From Burkholderiales bacterium (GTDB taxonomy: Bacteria > Pseudomonadota > Gammaproteobacteria > Burkholderiales > Casimicrobiaceae): 64,000 nucleotides of DNA. Shown here piece after piece: positions 1-8,825 of this stretch (positions within the stretch are counted from its first letter, which is position 1; every line of letters begins with the position of its first letter). The notes under the pieces are model-generated. The model saw only the letters and a list, made by a program, of their open reading frames with translations. It searched no databases and had not been told where the DNA came from. The stretch covers positions 1-64,000 of the forward strand of contig JAEUPL010000006.1 in NCBI GenBank assembly GCA_016790165.1, read 5' to 3'. The translations under genes and the position numbers were made by a program.

Positions 1-27
1 GCGCGAAAATACGACACGCCCCGCAGG

Positions 28-127
28 GTTGCAGCGAGACGGCGTGTCTGCGGCGTTGCGATGCTTGAACGTGGAACCACCACGTTCTTCGCCTCGCGCC
101 TTGCAGCCAACGCCGTCTCGCTGCAAC
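28..127. repeat. Long inverted repeat with nested hairpin
   Basis: The 17 bases at 28-44 are the exact reverse complement of 111-127. Between them lies a second perfect 8-bp hairpin (67-74 with 80-87, loop 75-79). The whole block is bracketed by a direct repeat of CGCGAAAATA at 3-12 and 134-143. A further small hairpin follows at 153-167. No protein is recognisable in 1-304. The block could be a REP-like or miniature mobile element; the direct repeats may be target duplications, but that is inference. Confidence 0.6.
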
Positions 128-212
128 GCATCTCGCGAAAATAGTGTTAACACGCCCTTGTTGGGCGGGCGGGAACGACGCACCGAGCGGCGCGGGGGTG
201 AAGATCATGTCA

Positions 213-332
213 ACAGCTTTTCGCTGGTATCGACTCGCCTTTGGTGTTTGCAGGCTGATTTCGATTAATGTCGACTTGATGAAAAAAAGGGGCGCAAGCG
301 CCTAGTGGAAGCCATCAGAGCGGAAAAGCTGA
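213..332 (+). repeat. 120-bp palindromic element, copy A
   Basis: First of seven equal-length copies in this window. It starts ACAGCTTTTC, has GTCGAC at 270-275 (57 bases in) and AAAAGC at 324 (54 bases further). Folded about the centre, about 31 of 60 opposed positions form Watson-Crick pairs by hand count. Its right end is GCTGA rather than GCCGT, which restores pairing with the left ACAGC at one position. The right arm contains the apparent start codon of the cysQ-like gene. Confidence 0.8.
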
Positions 333-1126
333 ATCAGGCCCGGATCGCTGCGGCGGAACCGGACGTTCGCCTGGCGCGGGATCTCGCCCTGCGCGCGGGG
401 GCGCTGCTGCTTGATCTCCGCGCACGCGCCTGCGGCGACGACCGGCTGACGGGGCGCGAACTGGGCGACGCCGGGGACGCGCAGGCCAACGCGCTGCTCC
501 TGGCGGCGCTGGCGGCGGAGCGACCGGACGACCGGGTGCTCTCGGAAGAGTCGACCGATGACCTGCGCCGACTGCGTGCATCGCGCGTGTGGATCATCGA
601 CCCGCTCGACGGCACCCGTGAATTCCGCGAAGGCCGCGACGACTGGGCGGTGCACGTCGCGCTGGTTGCGGGCGGGCAAGTCATCGCTGCCGCCGTATCT
701 CAGCCAGCGCGTGGCGACGTGTTTGATTCGATGCCGCCGATGGGCGGCGCGGACGCGGGGGCTGCGGGCGCTGCGGGTGCGCGTCGCATCGTCATCAGCC
801 GCTCACGCCCGCCGCGCTTCGCGCAGGCCGTCGCCGATGCGGTAGACGCCACGCTCTGGCCAGTGGGCTCCGCTGGCGCCAAGGCACTCACCGTGGTGCG
901 GGGTGAGGCGCTCGCCTACGTGCACGACGGCGGCATGAACGAGTGGGATGCCGCCGCGCCGGTTGGGGTTGCCCTGGCGCGGGGGCTGCACGTGAGCGAT
1001 TTGCGCGGTGAGCCCATCGCGTTCAATCAGCGCGACGTTGTGCTGCATCAGGGGCTGGTGATCTGCCGGCCAGAACTCGCGCGCACCGTCCTGCAGATCA
1101 CGTCTGCAGCAAGTCGTAGCGGTTAG
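305..1126 (+). CDS. cysQ: CysQ-like 3'(2'),5'-bisphosphate nucleotidase / inositol monophosphatase family
   Basis: A cytoplasmic Mg-dependent phosphatase of the inositol monophosphatase superfamily. CysQ members remove the 3' phosphate of PAP, a by-product of sulfate assimilation. Visible motifs are the metal-binding EES at residues 81-83, DPLDGT at 99-104 and WDAAAP near residue 213. The length of 273 residues is normal. The start is odd: the only plausible codon is GTG at 305, and it and about the first nine codons lie inside the right arm of a 120-bp palindromic element, so the element seems to have supplied the present 5' end. The recognisable domain begins near residue 19. Assignment to CysQ rather than another phosphatase of the superfamily is likely but not certain. 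Confidence 0.75.
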   Translation: MEAIRAEKLNQARIAAAEPDVRLARDLALRAGALLLDLRARACGDDRLTGRELGDAGDAQANALLLAALAAERPDDRVLSEESTDDLRRLRASRVWIIDPLDGTREFREGRDDWAVHVALVAGGQVIAAAVSQPARGDVFDSMPPMGGADAGAAGAAGARRIVISRSRPPRFAQAVADAVDATLWPVGSAGAKALTVVRGEALAYVHDGGMNEWDAAAPVGVALARGLHVSDLRGEPIAFNQRDVVLHQGLVICRPELARTVLQITSAASRSG

Positions 1127-1162
1127 CCGCCAACTGGCTGAATCGCGTCAGACGAAAGCGGC

Positions 1163-1189
1163 CCCGCGACGAGCCGCTGCCATCGCGGG
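1163..1189. terminator. Hairpin between convergent genes, possible bidirectional terminator
   Basis: CCCGCGA at 1163-1169 pairs with TCGCGGG at 1183-1189 across a 13-base loop, in the 75-bp gap between two convergent genes. There is no clear T-tract on either side, so the terminator call is tentative. Confidence 0.3.
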
Positions 1190-1201
1190 CAGTGGGTTTC
1201 C

Positions 1202-1510
1202 CTAAATCCGCAACCGCTCCACGACGCGCCCATTCTGCAGGTGCTCGCTGATGATCTCGTCGACATCTGCCTCGGTTTCGTAGTGGTACCAGACTTCTTC
1301 CGGGTAGATCACCATCGTCGGGCCTTCGTCGCAACGGTCGAGGCAGCCGGCGTTGTTCACGCGCACGCGGCCCTTGCCAGCGAGGCCAAGACCTTTCACC
1401 TTCTTCTTCGCGTAGTCGCGCAGATCGCCGGCGCAGCGCTCACCGCACGACGGCCGACCGTCGTCGCGCTCATTGGTGCAGAAGAAAACGTGGTGCTGGT
1501 AGTAACTCAT
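1202..1510 (-). CDS. Thioredoxin-like [2Fe-2S] ferredoxin
   Basis: A 102-residue protein that begins MSYYQHHVFFC. Cysteines at 11, 22, 56 and 60 match the spacing of the thioredoxin-fold [2Fe-2S] ferredoxins (C-x10-C then C-x3-C); an extra cysteine is at 26. Such proteins carry single electrons in the cytoplasm; the partner is unknown. The open frame extends upstream to 1708, but that would run into the divergent CoA-transferase, and family alignment clearly supports the ATG at 1508-1510. The intergenic gap to the divergent gene is only 37 bases, so the two promoters must be close or overlapping. Confidence 0.88.
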   Translation of the reverse strand: MSYYQHHVFFCTNERDDGRPSCGERCAGDLRDYAKKKVKGLGLAGKGRVRVNNAGCLDRCDEGPTMVIYPEEVWYHYETEADVDEIISEHLQNGRVVERLRI

Positions 1511-1547
1511 AATTGCAAATCGAACGTTCAACGCATCTGCATCAATT

Positions 1548-2789
1548 ATGTCTGGCCCGCTCTCGCACCTCCGCGTTCTCGATCTCACCCGCGTGCTCGC
1601 CGGGCCGTGGTGCACGCAAACGCTGGGTGATCTCGGCGCCGACGTCATCAAGGTTGAGCGACCCGACACCGGCGACGACACCCGCGCGTGGGGCCCGGCA
1701 TGGCTCACCGATAGCGAAGGCGAGCCGACGACGGATTCAGCCTACTTCTCCAGCTGCAACCGCAACAAGCGCTCCATCACCGTCGATATCTCCAAGCCCG
1801 AAGGGCAAGCGCTGCTGCGCGAATTGGCCGCGAAATGCGACATCCTCGTCGAGAACTACAAGCTGGGTGACCTCAAACGCTACGGGCTCGATTACGCGTC
1901 CCTGTCGCAGGTGAACCCGAAGCTGGTGTACTGCTCAATCACCGCCTACGGACAGGATGGCCCCTACGCGCAACGACCGGGTTACGACCTGCTGTGTCAG
2001 GCCGAGGGCGGCCTGATGGCGATCAACGGTCACGCCGACATTGAGGACGGCGGCCCCGGCGGTGGCCCGGTGAAGGTGGTCATCGCCGTCACCGACGTAC
2101 TCTCGGGACTGAACGCGACCATCGGCATTCTGGCGGCGGTGGAAGCGCGGCATCGCACCGGGCGCGGCCAGCAGATCGACATCGCGCTGCTTGATTCCAT
2201 CGTACAGTTCGGCGCCAACCAGATCGCCACCTACTTCATCACCGGCAAGCAGCCCAAGCGCGTTGGCAACGCACACGTCAATCTGGCACCGTACCAGTCA
2301 TTCAAAACGGCCGATGGCTACATGATCGTTGGCGCCGGCAACGACGGTCAGTGGCGCAAGCTCTGCGAGGCGATGGGCGTGGCGGACATGGCATTCCGCC
2401 CCGAGTATCTTGAAATGAAGGACCGCAACGCCAATCGCCCGCAACTGGTGCGCGACATGGAGGCGATCCTCACGCGGCACCCGACCCAGCACTGGCTCGA
2501 TACCTTTGCAAGCCTCGGCATTCCGCACGCCCCGATCAATACCTATGACCAGGTCTTCGCGCACCCACAGGTGCAGCATCGCGAGCTTCGGCTGGACATG
2601 CAGCGCCCGCCGCAGCAGGGCGGCGGCAAGGTCGCCATGGTGACCAGCCCAATCCGTCTGAGCGACACGCCCGTCACCTATCGTCACGCGCCCCCAGCCC
2701 GAGGCGCGAGCACCGACGACGTGCTGCGTGAGGTGCTGGGCAAAGACGCGGGCGAAATCGCCGTATTGCGCCACCGCGGCATTCTGTAG
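1548..2789 (+). CDS. CaiB/BaiF family (class III) CoA-transferase
   Basis: A 413-residue cytoplasmic enzyme that moves CoA between carboxylic acids through an aspartyl-CoA intermediate. The N-terminal HLRVLDLTRVLAGPWCTQTLGDLGADVIKVE-type CoA-binding segment is typical; the expected catalytic aspartate is D183 in the VTDVLSG motif by analogy with formyl-CoA transferase. Full length for the family. It stands alone next to a divergent ferredoxin, so its substrate cannot be read from context. A second paralogue lies at 17057-18325 in a catabolic cluster. Confidence 0.9.
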   Translation: MSGPLSHLRVLDLTRVLAGPWCTQTLGDLGADVIKVERPDTGDDTRAWGPAWLTDSEGEPTTDSAYFSSCNRNKRSITVDISKPEGQALLRELAAKCDILVENYKLGDLKRYGLDYASLSQVNPKLVYCSITAYGQDGPYAQRPGYDLLCQAEGGLMAINGHADIEDGGPGGGPVKVVIAVTDVLSGLNATIGILAAVEARHRTGRGQQIDIALLDSIVQFGANQIATYFITGKQPKRVGNAHVNLAPYQSFKTADGYMIVGAGNDGQWRKLCEAMGVADMAFRPEYLEMKDRNANRPQLVRDMEAILTRHPTQHWLDTFASLGIPHAPINTYDQVFAHPQVQHRELRLDMQRPPQQGGGKVAMVTSPIRLSDTPVTYRHAPPARGASTDDVLREVLGKDAGEIAVLRHRGIL

Positions 2790-3157
2790 GCGCCGTCGAT
2801 AGCGCTTAGTTTGTCGCCCTGCCCCGGCACGCCAGGTCACGCCGTCTGCTTGCGTTCGTCGCGTCGTGGTGGCGTCGCTCGCCGGGGTTCGACGTACTGG
2901 ATAGGGCAATCGCGCCGAATCGACCACCCCGTGGTCGTTTCACGCTGTTCATGGTCGTCGACATCCTCATGGATTGGCGGCTTTGGAGCACTGGCTGGAC
3001 ATCGGCGCAACAAAACTGATGCGAAGAGTCGAACTTCGGCCTGATAATTCCCGTTTGGCCCGTTCTTGACGCGTCCCGTCGATTGTTTTCGTCCTTCAAG
3101 GCGCGGCCAGCTTTCGCCGTCTGTGGCACCACACTTCACACGCCAAGGGGTTGCACG
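2790..3157. other. Intergenic region, no gene seen
   Basis: No protein or RNA is recognisable in these 368 bases. A GTCGAC at 2957 with partly similar flanks (GGTCGTTT upstream, AAAAC downstream) faintly resembles the 120-bp palindromic element, but the conserved ends are missing. The region must hold the promoter of the secreted repeat protein that follows. Confidence 0.5.
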
Positions 3158-4726
3158 ATGTTCTCCGCTGTTGAAACGTCACCACCGTTCGCCAGCGTCG
3201 GCGCCTACGCTCTGGGCTGCGCGCGCGCACTGCTCATCGCGTTTGCCGCCGTCTTGGCGACGATCTTCGCGGCATCGAGTCTCGCCATTCCGGGGCAACC
3301 CGGCACACTGGACGCCACCTGGGCCACCACCAGTCCGCTTGGTGCAGGCAAGTTGATATCTCCCATCGGCACCGGCCACGACTATGCCTTCGCCCTCGCC
3401 CTACAGCCCGATGGCAAGGTCCTGGTGGCGGGGTATTGCGACAACGGTGGCAACGCCGACTTCTGCCTCGCGCGCTACAGCGCCGGCGGCGCGCTCGACA
3501 CGAGCTTTAACGGCACCGGCAAAGTCATCACTGCCATCGGCCTGGGCAGTGACATCGCCCGCGCCCTCGCCATTCAACCTGACGGCAAGATCGTCGTGGC
3601 CGGGTATTGCCTCGGTGCCGCCACTACCGATTTCTGCCTTGCCCGATACACCGCCAGCGGCGCGCTCGACACGAGCTTTAACGGCACCGGCAAAGTCATC
3701 ACCGCCATCGGCCTAGGCAGTGACGTCATCCGCGCCCTCGCCATTCAACCCGATGGCAAGATCGTCGCGGCAGGGTATTGCGACAACGGTGCCAACGCCG
3801 AATTCTGTCTCGCGCGCTACACGGCCGGCGGCGCGCTCGACACAAGCTTTAACGGCACCGGCACAGTCGTCACCGCCGTCGGTACCGGTAATGACTACGC
3901 CTTTGCCCTCGCCCTGCAACATGACGGCAAGATATTGTTGGCAGGCTATTGCTCCAACGGTACCAACAGCGACGTCTGCCTCGCTCGCTATAGCATCGGT
4001 GGCACACTCGACTTGAGCTTCAACAGCACCGGCAAAGTGATCACCCCCGTCGGCTCAGGCGAAGATAGAGCCTACGCTATCGCCGTGCAACCCGATGGCA
4101 AGATCGTGGTGGCGGGGTATAGCGACAATGGCGGCAACGCCGAGGTCGCCGTCGTCCGCTATAGCGCCAATGGCGCGCTCGACACAAGCTTTGGCGGTAC
4201 CGGCAAGGTCCTCACCGCCATCGGTACCGGCACTGACATCGCCTCTGCTCTCGCCCTGCAGCCCGATGGCAAAGTGGTTGTGGCAGGGATATGTTTGGGC
4301 GCCTTCTATGACGACTTCTGCCTCGCCCGCTATGGTGCCAACGGCACGCTCGACGCGAGCTTCAACAGCAGCGGCAAAGTGATCACGCCCATCGGCTCAA
4401 CGCAAGATCGAGCCTACGCTCTCGCTTTGCAACCCGATGGCAAGATCGTGGTCGCAGGGTATTGCGACAACGCCGGCAGCTTCGATTTCTGCGTTGCCCG
4501 ATACGATGGTGGGCCATTCGATGCACAGAACTGCAAGCTCGATCTGGATGGTGACGGCGTGGTCCTCGCCACCACCGACATGCTGATCGGCGCCCGCGTC
4601 GCGCTCGGCCTGACTGGCAACGCCGTGATTGGCGGGATCACGTTTGCTCCCCACGCCAGCCGCCAAACCTGGGCCGACATCCGGACTTATCTTGTCACGC
4701 AGTGCGGCCTGTCCATCGCGCCATGA
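3158..4726 (+). CDS. Secreted delta-60 repeat (beta-propeller) protein with C-terminal dockerin-like module
   Basis: A 522-residue predicted exported protein. The start at 3158 is chosen because it follows AAGGGG by 7 bases and begins just before a signal peptide (hydrophobic run ending near AASSLA). The body holds seven repeats of 57 residues with the core QPDGKxxVAGYC...CLARY...GxLDTSFN, the delta-60 pattern expected to fold as blades of a seven-bladed propeller. The C-terminus carries one dockerin-like module: LDLDGDG, then TTDMLIGARVALGLTG, and two cysteines (before the loop and in QCG near the end) that could form a disulfide. Ligand and function are unknown. Two paralogues lie at 12144-13667 and 20644-22362. 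Confidence 0.82.
   Translation: MFSAVETSPPFASVGAYALGCARALLIAFAAVLATIFAASSLAIPGQPGTLDATWATTSPLGAGKLISPIGTGHDYAFALALQPDGKVLVAGYCDNGGNADFCLARYSAGGALDTSFNGTGKVITAIGLGSDIARALAIQPDGKIVVAGYCLGAATTDFCLARYTASGALDTSFNGTGKVITAIGLGSDVIRALAIQPDGKIVAAGYCDNGANAEFCLARYTAGGALDTSFNGTGTVVTAVGTGNDYAFALALQHDGKILLAGYCSNGTNSDVCLARYSIGGTLDLSFNSTGKVITPVGSGEDRAYAIAVQPDGKIVVAGYSDNGGNAEVAVVRYSANGALDTSFGGTGKVLTAIGTGTDIASALALQPDGKVVVAGICLGAFYDDFCLARYGANGTLDASFNSSGKVITPIGSTQDRAYALALQPDGKIVVAGYCDNAGSFDFCVARYDGGPFDAQNCKLDLDGDGVVLATTDMLIGARVALGLTGNAVIGGITFAPHASRQTWADIRTYLVTQCGLSIAP
3404..4516 (+). repeat. Coding tandem repeat, 171-bp unit
   Basis: Seven in-frame units of about 171 bp (57 codons). The first three are nearly identical at DNA level; for example GCGCTCGACAC recurs at 3491 and 3662, and a close variant at 3833, exactly 171 bp apart. 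This points to recent unit duplication and makes the gene prone to slippage or recombination. Confidence 0.85.
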
Positions 4727-4808
4727 CACATCGCGGCGAGCAGACGCAGGCTCGGCCGCGCTTTCTTTACCCAGGCGCCAGCACAACGCAGCGACGTCAA
4801 ACCGTCGC

Positions 4809-5786
4809 CTACACCCAGCGAATTTTTCGGAAAAATGCCCACAGCGCGGCACTGCCCACGACCATGAGCGTGACTGCGGCCGGGTAGCCCCAGGTCCATT
4901 CAAGCTCCGGCATGTGTTTGAAGTTCATGCCGTAGATGGTGCCAACAATGCTCGGCACCATGAGGATGGCGCCCCAGCCAGCGAGTTTTTTGGTGACTTC
5001 GCTCTCCGCCAGCGTGATCAGCGAAAGGTTCGTCTGGGTGGCGCTGTTTTCCATGTCGCGCAGATTGTCGAGCGATTCGTCGATGCGCGTGACGTGGTCG
5101 AGCACGTCGCGGAAGTAGGGCCGCAGCGGCTCCTGAAACACCGAATGCTTGTGCGTGAGAAGACGCCCGCAGACCTCCACCAGGGGCGTCACGGCGCGGC
5201 GCACGCACATGGTGTCGCGCTTGAGATCGTACAGCGCCTCGGCCGCTCGCCTACGATCGGTGCGGGCGTCGAAAATCGTTTCTTCGATGGTGTCGAGCCG
5301 GTCCTCCAGCGCATCGGCTTCCGGAAACAGACGGTCCACCACGGTGTCGATCAGGCCGTGCAACGCGGCACCTGGCCCGTGCGCGAGGAACTCCGGTTCG
5401 CGCTCGAGTTCTGACCGCACGGCCGCAAATCCCACCTCGGCGCGATGACGGACGGTGAGCAGAAAGTGTTCGCCGACGTAGATGTGCAACTCTCCGTCCA
5501 CCAGTGTGCCCTGCTGCCGCTCGATGGTATGCAACACCACGAACAGTGTGCTGCCGTATTCCTCCAGCTTGGGGCGCTGCGATCCCCGATTGGTGTCCTC
5601 GATGGCGAGTTCGTGCAGGTTGAATTCCTCCTGCATCTTGGCGAGCAGCGAGGGCACCGGTTCAAACAGCGCCACCCAGACAAACGCGCCGGGTGGCTGC
5701 GGCTGAGCCAGAAAGTCGCTGATGGCCTCGATGTCCATCGGCGATTGGCGGATTCCGTTGACGTAGGCGGCGCAGTCAATCAACAT
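4809..5786 (-). CDS. corA: CorA family magnesium/divalent cation transporter
   Basis: An inner-membrane divalent cation channel of 325 residues. The C-terminus has the two CorA transmembrane helices with the signature GMN loop (in YGMNFKH), ending in a basic tail. The long soluble N-terminal domain is typical. The open frame extends to a TTG at 5849, but I prefer the ATG at 5784-5786 (MLIDCAAYVNG), which matches the usual N-terminus; no strong ribosome site is visible for either. Transcribed divergently from the GspE-like gene; its 3' end faces the end of the secreted repeat protein. Confidence 0.9.
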   Translation of the reverse strand: MLIDCAAYVNGIRQSPMDIEAISDFLAQPQPPGAFVWVALFEPVPSLLAKMQEEFNLHELAIEDTNRGSQRPKLEEYGSTLFVVLHTIERQQGTLVDGELHIYVGEHFLLTVRHRAEVGFAAVRSELEREPEFLAHGPGAALHGLIDTVVDRLFPEADALEDRLDTIEETIFDARTDRRRAAEALYDLKRDTMCVRRAVTPLVEVCGRLLTHKHSVFQEPLRPYFRDVLDHVTRIDESLDNLRDMENSATQTNLSLITLAESEVTKKLAGWGAILMVPSIVGTIYGMNFKHMPELEWTWGYPAAVTLMVVGSAALWAFFRKIRWV

Positions 5787-5902
5787 GCAGAAGGCGTGAC
5801 CGGAATCGTCCGGCTCGTATCGTAGTGGTGCTGTGATTATCCGCCGCAATGCAGCAACACGGCAGCAACACGGCCGAAAGGCGGCTGTAGCAAAATAGGT
5901 TG

Positions 5903-7723
5903 ATGCTTGCCGCCAAACCCAAGTCTTCCAACGCCCGAGCCGATACCGACGCCCCGGGCGCCGCGCAGCCGGATCGCCCCTTGACGCTGGATGCCGTGCT
6001 GCGCGAGCTGGCGGCTGATGAGTTGGTAGCGCCGGAATTGATCGATGGCTTGCGCGCCACCGCCAAATTTCGCAGCTACGATCATCCGCTGATTCTGATT
6101 GCGGAGCAGAAGTGGCGAAGCGCCAAACCTCCGCGTCGCGTGCTCACGCTGGAGTTGCTTTCCGAATGGCTGGCGGCGCGGCTCAAGGTGCCTTACCTGC
6201 ACATCGATCCGCTCAAGGTGGACTTTGCGGCTGTGGGCTCGGTGATGAGTTCGAGCTACGCCAACCGCTACCGAATCCTCCCGGTGGCCGTGACGCCGGA
6301 CACCGTGACGGTCGCCACCAGCGAGCCCTTTGTACGCTCGTGGATACCGGAACTCTCCAATCTGTTGCGCCGCCGCGTGGAACTGGTGTTCGCCAATCCG
6401 CTCGACGTCAAGCGCTACGTCGCGGAATTTTTCGCGCTCGCGCAATCGGTGCGCCGTGCGCAGGAAAAGGCGCAGGACGAGCGTTCGTCCATCTCGTCGT
6501 TCGAGCAACTGGTACAGGTCGAATCGCAGTCGGGCACGACACCCGACGCCAACGACCGGCACATCGTGCGCATCGTCGACTGGCTCTGGCAGTACGCCTT
6601 CGAGCAGCGCGCCAGCGACATTCACATTGAGCCGCGTCGTGATGTGGGCGTCGTGCGTTTTCGCATCGACGGCGTGTTGCATCAGGTCTACCAGATCCCG
6701 CAGGCGGTGTTTACGGCGATGGTGAGTCGCGTGAAACTGCTCGCACGCATGGAGATTGTTGAAAAGCGACGGCCGCAGGATGGGCGCATCAAGACCGTGT
6801 CGCCGGAAGGGCAGGAGATCGAACTGCGTGTGGCCAGCATGCCCACCGCGTTCGGCGAAAAAGTCGTCATGCGCATCTTCGACCCGGAAGTGCTGGCGCG
6901 CGATTTCCGCGATCTGGGCTTCAGTGATGATGACCTCGCGCGCTGGGAGCAAATGATTGCGCGGCCGCACGGCATCATTCTGGTGACGGGGCCGACGGGT
7001 TCGGGCAAAACGACCACGCTGTATTCCACGCTGAAAACGCTGGCGACACCCGAGGTGAACGTATGCACGGTGGAAGACCCGATCGAAATGGTCGAACCGT
7101 CGTTCAACCAGATGCAGGTACAGCCGCAAATCGGCGTCGACTTTGAAAACGGCGTGCGCACCTTGATGCGGCAGGACCCCGACATCATCATGGTCGGTGA
7201 AATTCGCGACCTCGCAACCGCTGAAATGGCGGTGCAGGCGGCGCTGACAGGCCACCTTGTCCTCTCAACGCTGCACACCAACGACGCGCCCACGGCGGTG
7301 ACCCGCCTGATTGATCTGGGTATTCCGCCGTATCTTGTGAATTCAACGATCATCGGCGTGATGGCGCAGCGGCTGATTCGCACGCTGTGCAGCAAGTGCC
7401 GCACGCCCGTGGACACGCTCGCCGACGACGAATGGGCGGCGCTGACCAAACCCTATCGCGCCAGCAAGCCCGCGCTGACCTATCAGGCGGTGGGTTGCCT
7501 CGATTGCCGCATGACCGGGTATCGTGGTCGCGCCGGCCTCTACGAGGTGATGCTGATGACGCCGGAGTTGCGCAAACTCATCAGCAGCGGTGCCGACATT
7601 GATGCCCTGCGCGAACAGGCGTTCCGCGACGGCATGAAACCGCTGCGCGCATCGGGGGCGCACAAGATTGCCAGTGGTCTCACCACGGCGGATGAAGTGG
7701 AGCGCGTCGCGCCGCCCGTTTGA
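5903..7723 (+). CDS. GspE/PilB-type secretion ATPase, orphan
   Basis: A 606-residue hexameric ATPase of the type II secretion / type IV pilus assembly class, working at the cytoplasmic face of the inner membrane. Seen: N-terminal GspE/MshE-like domain (residues 20-180), Walker A GPTGSGKTTT at about 363-372, Asp box TVEDPIE near 389, Walker B DPDIIMVGEIRD near 425, His box LSTLHTND near 454, and a CxxC zinc motif at 496-499 with a second CLDC pair later. ATG 5903 is preferred over the adjacent TTG 5900. No other secretion or pilus genes are nearby, so whether it powers secretion or a pilus is open. Its nearest functional relative in the window is the FimV-like gene at 27529. Confidence 0.88.
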   Translation: MLAAKPKSSNARADTDAPGAAQPDRPLTLDAVLRELAADELVAPELIDGLRATAKFRSYDHPLILIAEQKWRSAKPPRRVLTLELLSEWLAARLKVPYLHIDPLKVDFAAVGSVMSSSYANRYRILPVAVTPDTVTVATSEPFVRSWIPELSNLLRRRVELVFANPLDVKRYVAEFFALAQSVRRAQEKAQDERSSISSFEQLVQVESQSGTTPDANDRHIVRIVDWLWQYAFEQRASDIHIEPRRDVGVVRFRIDGVLHQVYQIPQAVFTAMVSRVKLLARMEIVEKRRPQDGRIKTVSPEGQEIELRVASMPTAFGEKVVMRIFDPEVLARDFRDLGFSDDDLARWEQMIARPHGIILVTGPTGSGKTTTLYSTLKTLATPEVNVCTVEDPIEMVEPSFNQMQVQPQIGVDFENGVRTLMRQDPDIIMVGEIRDLATAEMAVQAALTGHLVLSTLHTNDAPTAVTRLIDLGIPPYLVNSTIIGVMAQRLIRTLCSKCRTPVDTLADDEWAALTKPYRASKPALTYQAVGCLDCRMTGYRGRAGLYEVMLMTPELRKLISSGADIDALREQAFRDGMKPLRASGAHKIASGLTTADEVERVAPPV

Positions 7724-7777
7724 GCGACGACGTCACGCCGTGCCGCAACCGCGCGGCCAACAAGGAGGAACTCACGC

Positions 7778-8701
7778 ATGCAAATCGTACTCATCGGCCT
7801 GGGCCGCATGGGGGCCAACATGGCGCGGCGCTGGGCGCGCGGTGGCATTCAGGTCATCGCCTGGGACCAAAGCGCGGAAGCCCGGGCCGCCGTGGCCGAA
7901 GCGGGCGTTCAGGCGATGCCCACGCTCGCCGATGCGCTGGCCGCCGGTGCCACGGAAGGGAACGTGCCCTCACCCCGGATTGTCTGGATGATGTTGCCGG
8001 CCGGCACGGTCACCGAAACGACAATTGATGCCTTGTTGCCGCAACTTCAAGCGGGTGATTTGCTGGTCGACGGCGGCAACGCGAACTACAAGGACACGCA
8101 GCGCCGCGCTGCGCGCGTCAATGCGGCGGGCTTCGGTTATGCCGATGTGGGTGTGTCGGGCGGCGTGTGGGGGCTGGCCAATGGCTACTGCGTGATGGCC
8201 GGTGCGACCGCGACGGACTATGCGCGACTCAAGCCGTTTCTCGAGGTGCTCGCACCGTCGCCCACGCGGGGCATCGTCCATGCCGGTGCGGTGGGGGCCG
8301 GGCACTACGCGAAGATGGTGCACAACGGCATTGAGTACGGCATGATGCAGGCGCTGGCCGAGGGCTTTGCGCTGATCGAAGCGAAGCGCGAGTTCGCCAT
8401 GCCGATTGCCGATATCGCGGAGGCATGGCGCGACGGTTCGGTGGTCCGCTCGTGGCTGCTCGATCTCACTGCCGATGCCCTGAAAAAGCCCGACGAAATT
8501 GCCGCCATCGCACCCTTTGTGTCGGACTCTGGCGAAGGGCGCTGGGCGGTCGAAGCAATGATTGATCTGGGTGTGCCGGCGCCGGTGACCGCGCTCGCGC
8601 TCACCACCCGCTTTGCCACGCAGGGCAAAGGCGACTACGCCGCCAAGTTGCTCGCGCAAATGCGGGCAGGGTTTGGTGGTCACGCGGTAAAAAAAGCTTA
8701 G
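7778..8701 (+). CDS. 6-phosphogluconate dehydrogenase, short (YqeC/GndA-like) form
   Basis: Oxidative decarboxylation of 6-phosphogluconate to ribulose 5-phosphate, in the cytoplasm. The 307-residue length fits the short, decarboxylating YqeC-type enzymes rather than the 470-residue classic Gnd. Seen: N-terminal Rossmann motif GLGRMGANMARR, VDGGNANYKD, GVSGGVWGLANGY, and KMVHNGIEYGMMQ with the catalytic lysine. A strong ribosome site (AAGGAGG) lies before the ATG. Downstream come a small peptide gene and a gluconokinase, so the region handles gluconate and the pentose phosphate pathway. Confidence 0.9.
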   Translation: MQIVLIGLGRMGANMARRWARGGIQVIAWDQSAEARAAVAEAGVQAMPTLADALAAGATEGNVPSPRIVWMMLPAGTVTETTIDALLPQLQAGDLLVDGGNANYKDTQRRAARVNAAGFGYADVGVSGGVWGLANGYCVMAGATATDYARLKPFLEVLAPSPTRGIVHAGAVGAGHYAKMVHNGIEYGMMQALAEGFALIEAKREFAMPIADIAEAWRDGSVVRSWLLDLTADALKKPDEIAAIAPFVSDSGEGRWAVEAMIDLGVPAPVTALALTTRFATQGKGDYAAKLLAQMRAGFGGHAVKKA

Positions 8702-8825
8702 GGCCTTCCGTCGCGATCACGTGAGAAATGATGGCGTGTCGATAGTTTGCCGAAAGTGGCTGTGGTATCGTCCCGCAGGCTAGGTCGGGCCGTTGCCTGC
8801 TGGCCAATTCTTTGGAGGAACATTT

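Noticed and set aside
2900-3019. Possible eighth copy of the 120-bp palindrome centred on GTCGAC at 2957
   Set aside because: Both conserved ends are missing and spacing of the inner motif is off by three bases; at best a decayed copy.
3404-4516. CRISPR-like regularly spaced repeats
   Set aside because: Repeat period is 171 bp, fully in frame, and codes for delta-60 blades; no cas genes.
5837-7255. 472-residue open frame on the minus strand
   Set aside because: Lies antisense to the well-supported GspE gene; histidine/arginine-rich translation typical of a GC-rich shadow frame.
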